64,000 nucleotides of DNA, from the NCBI GenBank assembly GCA_034509495.1, contig CM067522.1:21203935-21267934 (forward strand), given 5' to 3'. The notes under the pieces are model-generated. The model searched no databases. It saw nothing but the letters and a program-made list of their open reading frames with translations, and was not told the DNA's origin. Shown here in pieces: positions 63,501-64,000 of the stretch (the first letter of the stretch is position 1; the number at the start of each line of letters is the position of its first letter). The stretch is from Acestrorhynchus altus. Taxonomy: Eukaryota; Chordata; Actinopteri; Characiformes; Acestrorhynchidae. The position numbers and the translations under genes are program-made.

Positions 63501-63622
63501 GGGGGGCAGTCTCTCCAGCGGTGGACGGTCTCGAAGGGTCCGAAGTTGAGAGTCAGGTACTCCACACTGTCCGAGCAGCTGTGGTCGAAGTCCACACTCG
63601 GAGCCACTTTAGATTTAGACAT
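51973..63622 (-). CDS. lztr1: LZTR1, Kelch-BTB-BACK adaptor of CUL3 ligase
   Basis: Known role: LZTR1 recruits RAS-family GTPases to CUL3 for ubiquitination and localises to endomembranes. Eleven clean minus-strand exons join in frame to 465 residues plus TAG: 58757-58647, 58511-58419, 58016-57921, 56690-56501, 55864-55695, 54922-54766, 54471-54345, 54191-54042, 53512-53407, 52658-52578 and 52089-51973. They encode the last Kelch motif (AMYIFGGTVDNN), BTB1 (RQFCDVEFILGE to QFLYTDKIQYPRR), BACK1, BTB2 (EFCDIILLLDGHPRPAHKAI to YIYYGDVNMPPEDS) and BACK2, ending KQCAEMSSDI. Phases agree at all ten junctions. Start codon at 63622-63620 (MSKSKVAPSVDFDHSC). Kelch exons of the first half are recognisable but carry small indels; see the separate entry. 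The stretch between 59427 and 58757 that should hold a conserved acidic linker exon was not found. Confidence 0.93.
54525..54574. repeat. (TG)n microsatellite in an lztr1 intron
   Basis: About 25 TG units, some 50 bp upstream (in gene direction) of the exon starting at 54471. Confidence 0.95.
55915..56425. mobile_element. Non-autonomous DNA element with inserted retroelement tail
   Basis: The right end (ggtgtcctaatacttttgcc) and left part (tatttttggacacccctt) are inverted-like, as in small fish hAT/Tc1-type elements. Inside are the retroelement tail (ccctgagggaaccctcccaa, 56095-56114) and a transposon-type body at 56190-56340 (ggcctaaaggggtataaagc). It lies in the lztr1 intron between exons 56501 and 55864. 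Confidence 0.6.
56835..57895. repeat. Satellite-like array, about 18 copies of a 59-bp unit
   Basis: The consensus is ctaccggactgtgtttctga, tacagtttcagtaactacac, tgctgatctttaataccgg. Copies vary mostly by missing single bases (ggct to gct, ccgg to ccg) and by an extra gct triplet. The array fills the lztr1 intron between exons 57921 and 56690 and ends about 25 bp from the splice donor at 57920. Confidence 0.97.
58150..58405 (+). mobile_element. Family A transposon fragment next to an lztr1 splice donor
   Basis: A 3' end of family A (ctaccacaccatctgcagaa, aagctgcatgatggatcatc, ttgcgttaaacccg) stops about 10-15 bp short of the donor at 58418-58417 on the minus strand. Confidence 0.9.
58860..59340 (+). 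mobile_element. Tc1-like transposon remnant (family D)
   Basis: A frame around 59150-59240 reads like the QQDNAPTHSKRF block of Tc1-type transposases, preceded by a DNA-binding-like part (ELRKAGWC type). The copy is truncated at both ends. It lies between lztr1 exons 59427 and 58757, where a linker exon is expected. Confidence 0.7.
61000..61560 (-). mobile_element. Family A transposon remnant
   Basis: Minus-strand transposase pieces: QRYVNEVLQPVVLPFLNTL, then WHSSTL (shifted), then SSPDLCLIENVWDAIGCS. Stops and shifts between blocks. It lies in an lztr1 intron in the same orientation as the gene. Confidence 0.85.
62322..62845. mobile_element. Palindromic foldback element (MITE-like)
   Basis: The left arm (about 62322-62475) is a reverse complement of the right arm (about 62690-62840). 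The left part tggtggtggtgtgttagtgt pairs with acactaacacaccaccacca on the right, and ggagtgtttaaac pairs with gtttaaacactcc. No coding sequence. It lies in an lztr1 intron. A half copy is at 3920-4270. Confidence 0.9.
62846..63075. other. lztr1 intron, nothing recognised
   Basis: AT-rich filler between the foldback element and the second lztr1 exon. Confidence 0.4.
63235..63455. repeat. G-rich (ggtgggg) simple repeat in lztr1 intron 1
   Basis: Many runs of three or more G on the plus strand (gggggg, gtggggg, ggaggaggggg) separated by short loops. G-quadruplex formation is possible on the template strand of lztr1. Confidence 0.85.
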
Positions 63623-63639
63623 GATTAGAGGAGACCATG

Positions 63640-63910
63640 AGATCCAGGATGAGCGCCTGCTCTCCTCATCATCTCCTCCTCCTGTTCCTCCTCTCCTCTT
63701 CTCCTCCTCCTCTTTTCTCCTCTCTCTCCTCCTGTTCCTCGGTCCCTCCCCTCTCTTCTTCTTCTTCTCCTCCTCCTCTCCTCTCTTCTTCTCCTCCTTC
63801 TCCTTCTTCCCCTTCAGTCCTAAAGCTCAGCTGAACTCTAAACCCAGCAACAAAACACTTCCGCCTTCGCCACCGGGGCGGGGCCTATCAGGTGACACTC
63901 GAATCCGACG
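63640..63910 (-). promoter_or_regulatory. Probable lztr1 promoter region
   Basis: Directly upstream of the start codon. A GC box (ggggcggggc, 63875-63884) lies about 255 bp from the ATG, next to an ETS-like site (cacttccgcc, 63857-63866). The sequence is CpG-rich at 63861-63911. Between it and the ATG is a long ctcctcctc tract, which would be GA-rich in the transcript. No TATA box was seen, as expected for a housekeeping gene. Confidence 0.45.
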
Positions 63911-64000
63911 ATTCTGATTGGTCCGCCGGCTGACTTCACTGATTTATATTCTATTAGTTTATTATAATAGTTATTTTATTTTATTTATTTTATTTTATTC

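Larger units (their letters stand above)
59427..63622 (-). other. lztr1: Indel-damaged Kelch exons of lztr1 (5' half)
   Basis: Seven exon-sized blocks align by eye with LZTR1 but most do not keep one frame. They are 63622-63478 (start to about residue 48; one base missing where HRWRRLPPCDEF is expected), about 63217-63080 (VVAY...YVFGGDNG), about 62250-62183 (PAPRYHH...MFVFG), about 61814-61718 (TGDIYSNSNLKN...FASGQWTEWKVEG), 60860-60780 (clean; VARSAHGATVYNDKLW and IFAGYDGNA), 60677-60624 (ND-MWTIGLQD), about 60021-59896 (IPPS-CCNFPVAV...FSGQSGAKITNNLFQFEFK) and about 59640-59427 (WTRVPTEH...LPNELHCHDVDS). The donor sites are still present. Most changes are single missing bases in short homopolymers. 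Either the sequence here is poorly polished or the 5' half is decaying; I cannot tell which. Confidence 0.8.

Overview
The window is vertebrate, almost certainly teleost, genomic DNA. Genes are split into short exons with GT-AG introns. The protein exons match vertebrate AIFM3, LZTR1 and a CLDN22/24-type claudin. The rest is filled with degenerate Tc1-like transposons, DANA-like tRNA-derived SINEs and long (TG)n, (CT)n and (ATCT)n microsatellites of the kind usual in fish. AIFM3 and LZTR1 are also neighbours in mammals (human 22q11.2), which supports the gene calls. No bacterial, CRISPR, viral or organellar signal was seen.

Layout. 0-5 kb: CA-rich minisatellites, then the last five exons (1392-4648, +) of a small multi-pass membrane protein that I cannot name; its 5' part was not found. 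5-12 kb: a degenerate Tc1-like copy, AT-rich DNA and a tandem repeat at 7.4-7.9 kb. 12.4-28.2 kb: a complete aifm3 gene on the minus strand, 19 coding exons that join in frame to 599 codons, with transposon remnants in its introns. 28-46 kb: no gene recognised; transposons, SINEs, a 0.5 kb inverted repeat and microsatellite clusters. 46.3 kb: a possible orphan terminal exon on the minus strand. 47.75-48.4 kb: an intronless claudin on the minus strand. 52-63.6 kb: lztr1 on the minus strand. Its second half (end of Kelch, both BTB-BACK units) is 11 clean exons, but all recognisable exons of the first half carry small indels. A tandem array of a ~59-bp unit sits in one lztr1 intron. A GC box and a pyrimidine-rich tract lie upstream of its start codon.

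Functional reading. The genes are unrelated housekeeping or tissue genes, not a pathway: AIFM3 is a Rieske/flavin oxidoreductase, LZTR1 is a Kelch-BTB substrate adaptor of a CUL3 ubiquitin ligase, and the claudin is a tight-junction protein. I found no convincing new biological system. The observations most worth a second look are the indel-ridden 5' half of lztr1, the 59-bp array with a second small site near the claudin, two large foldback elements, repeats touching splice donors, the unnamed membrane protein and the orphan exon.
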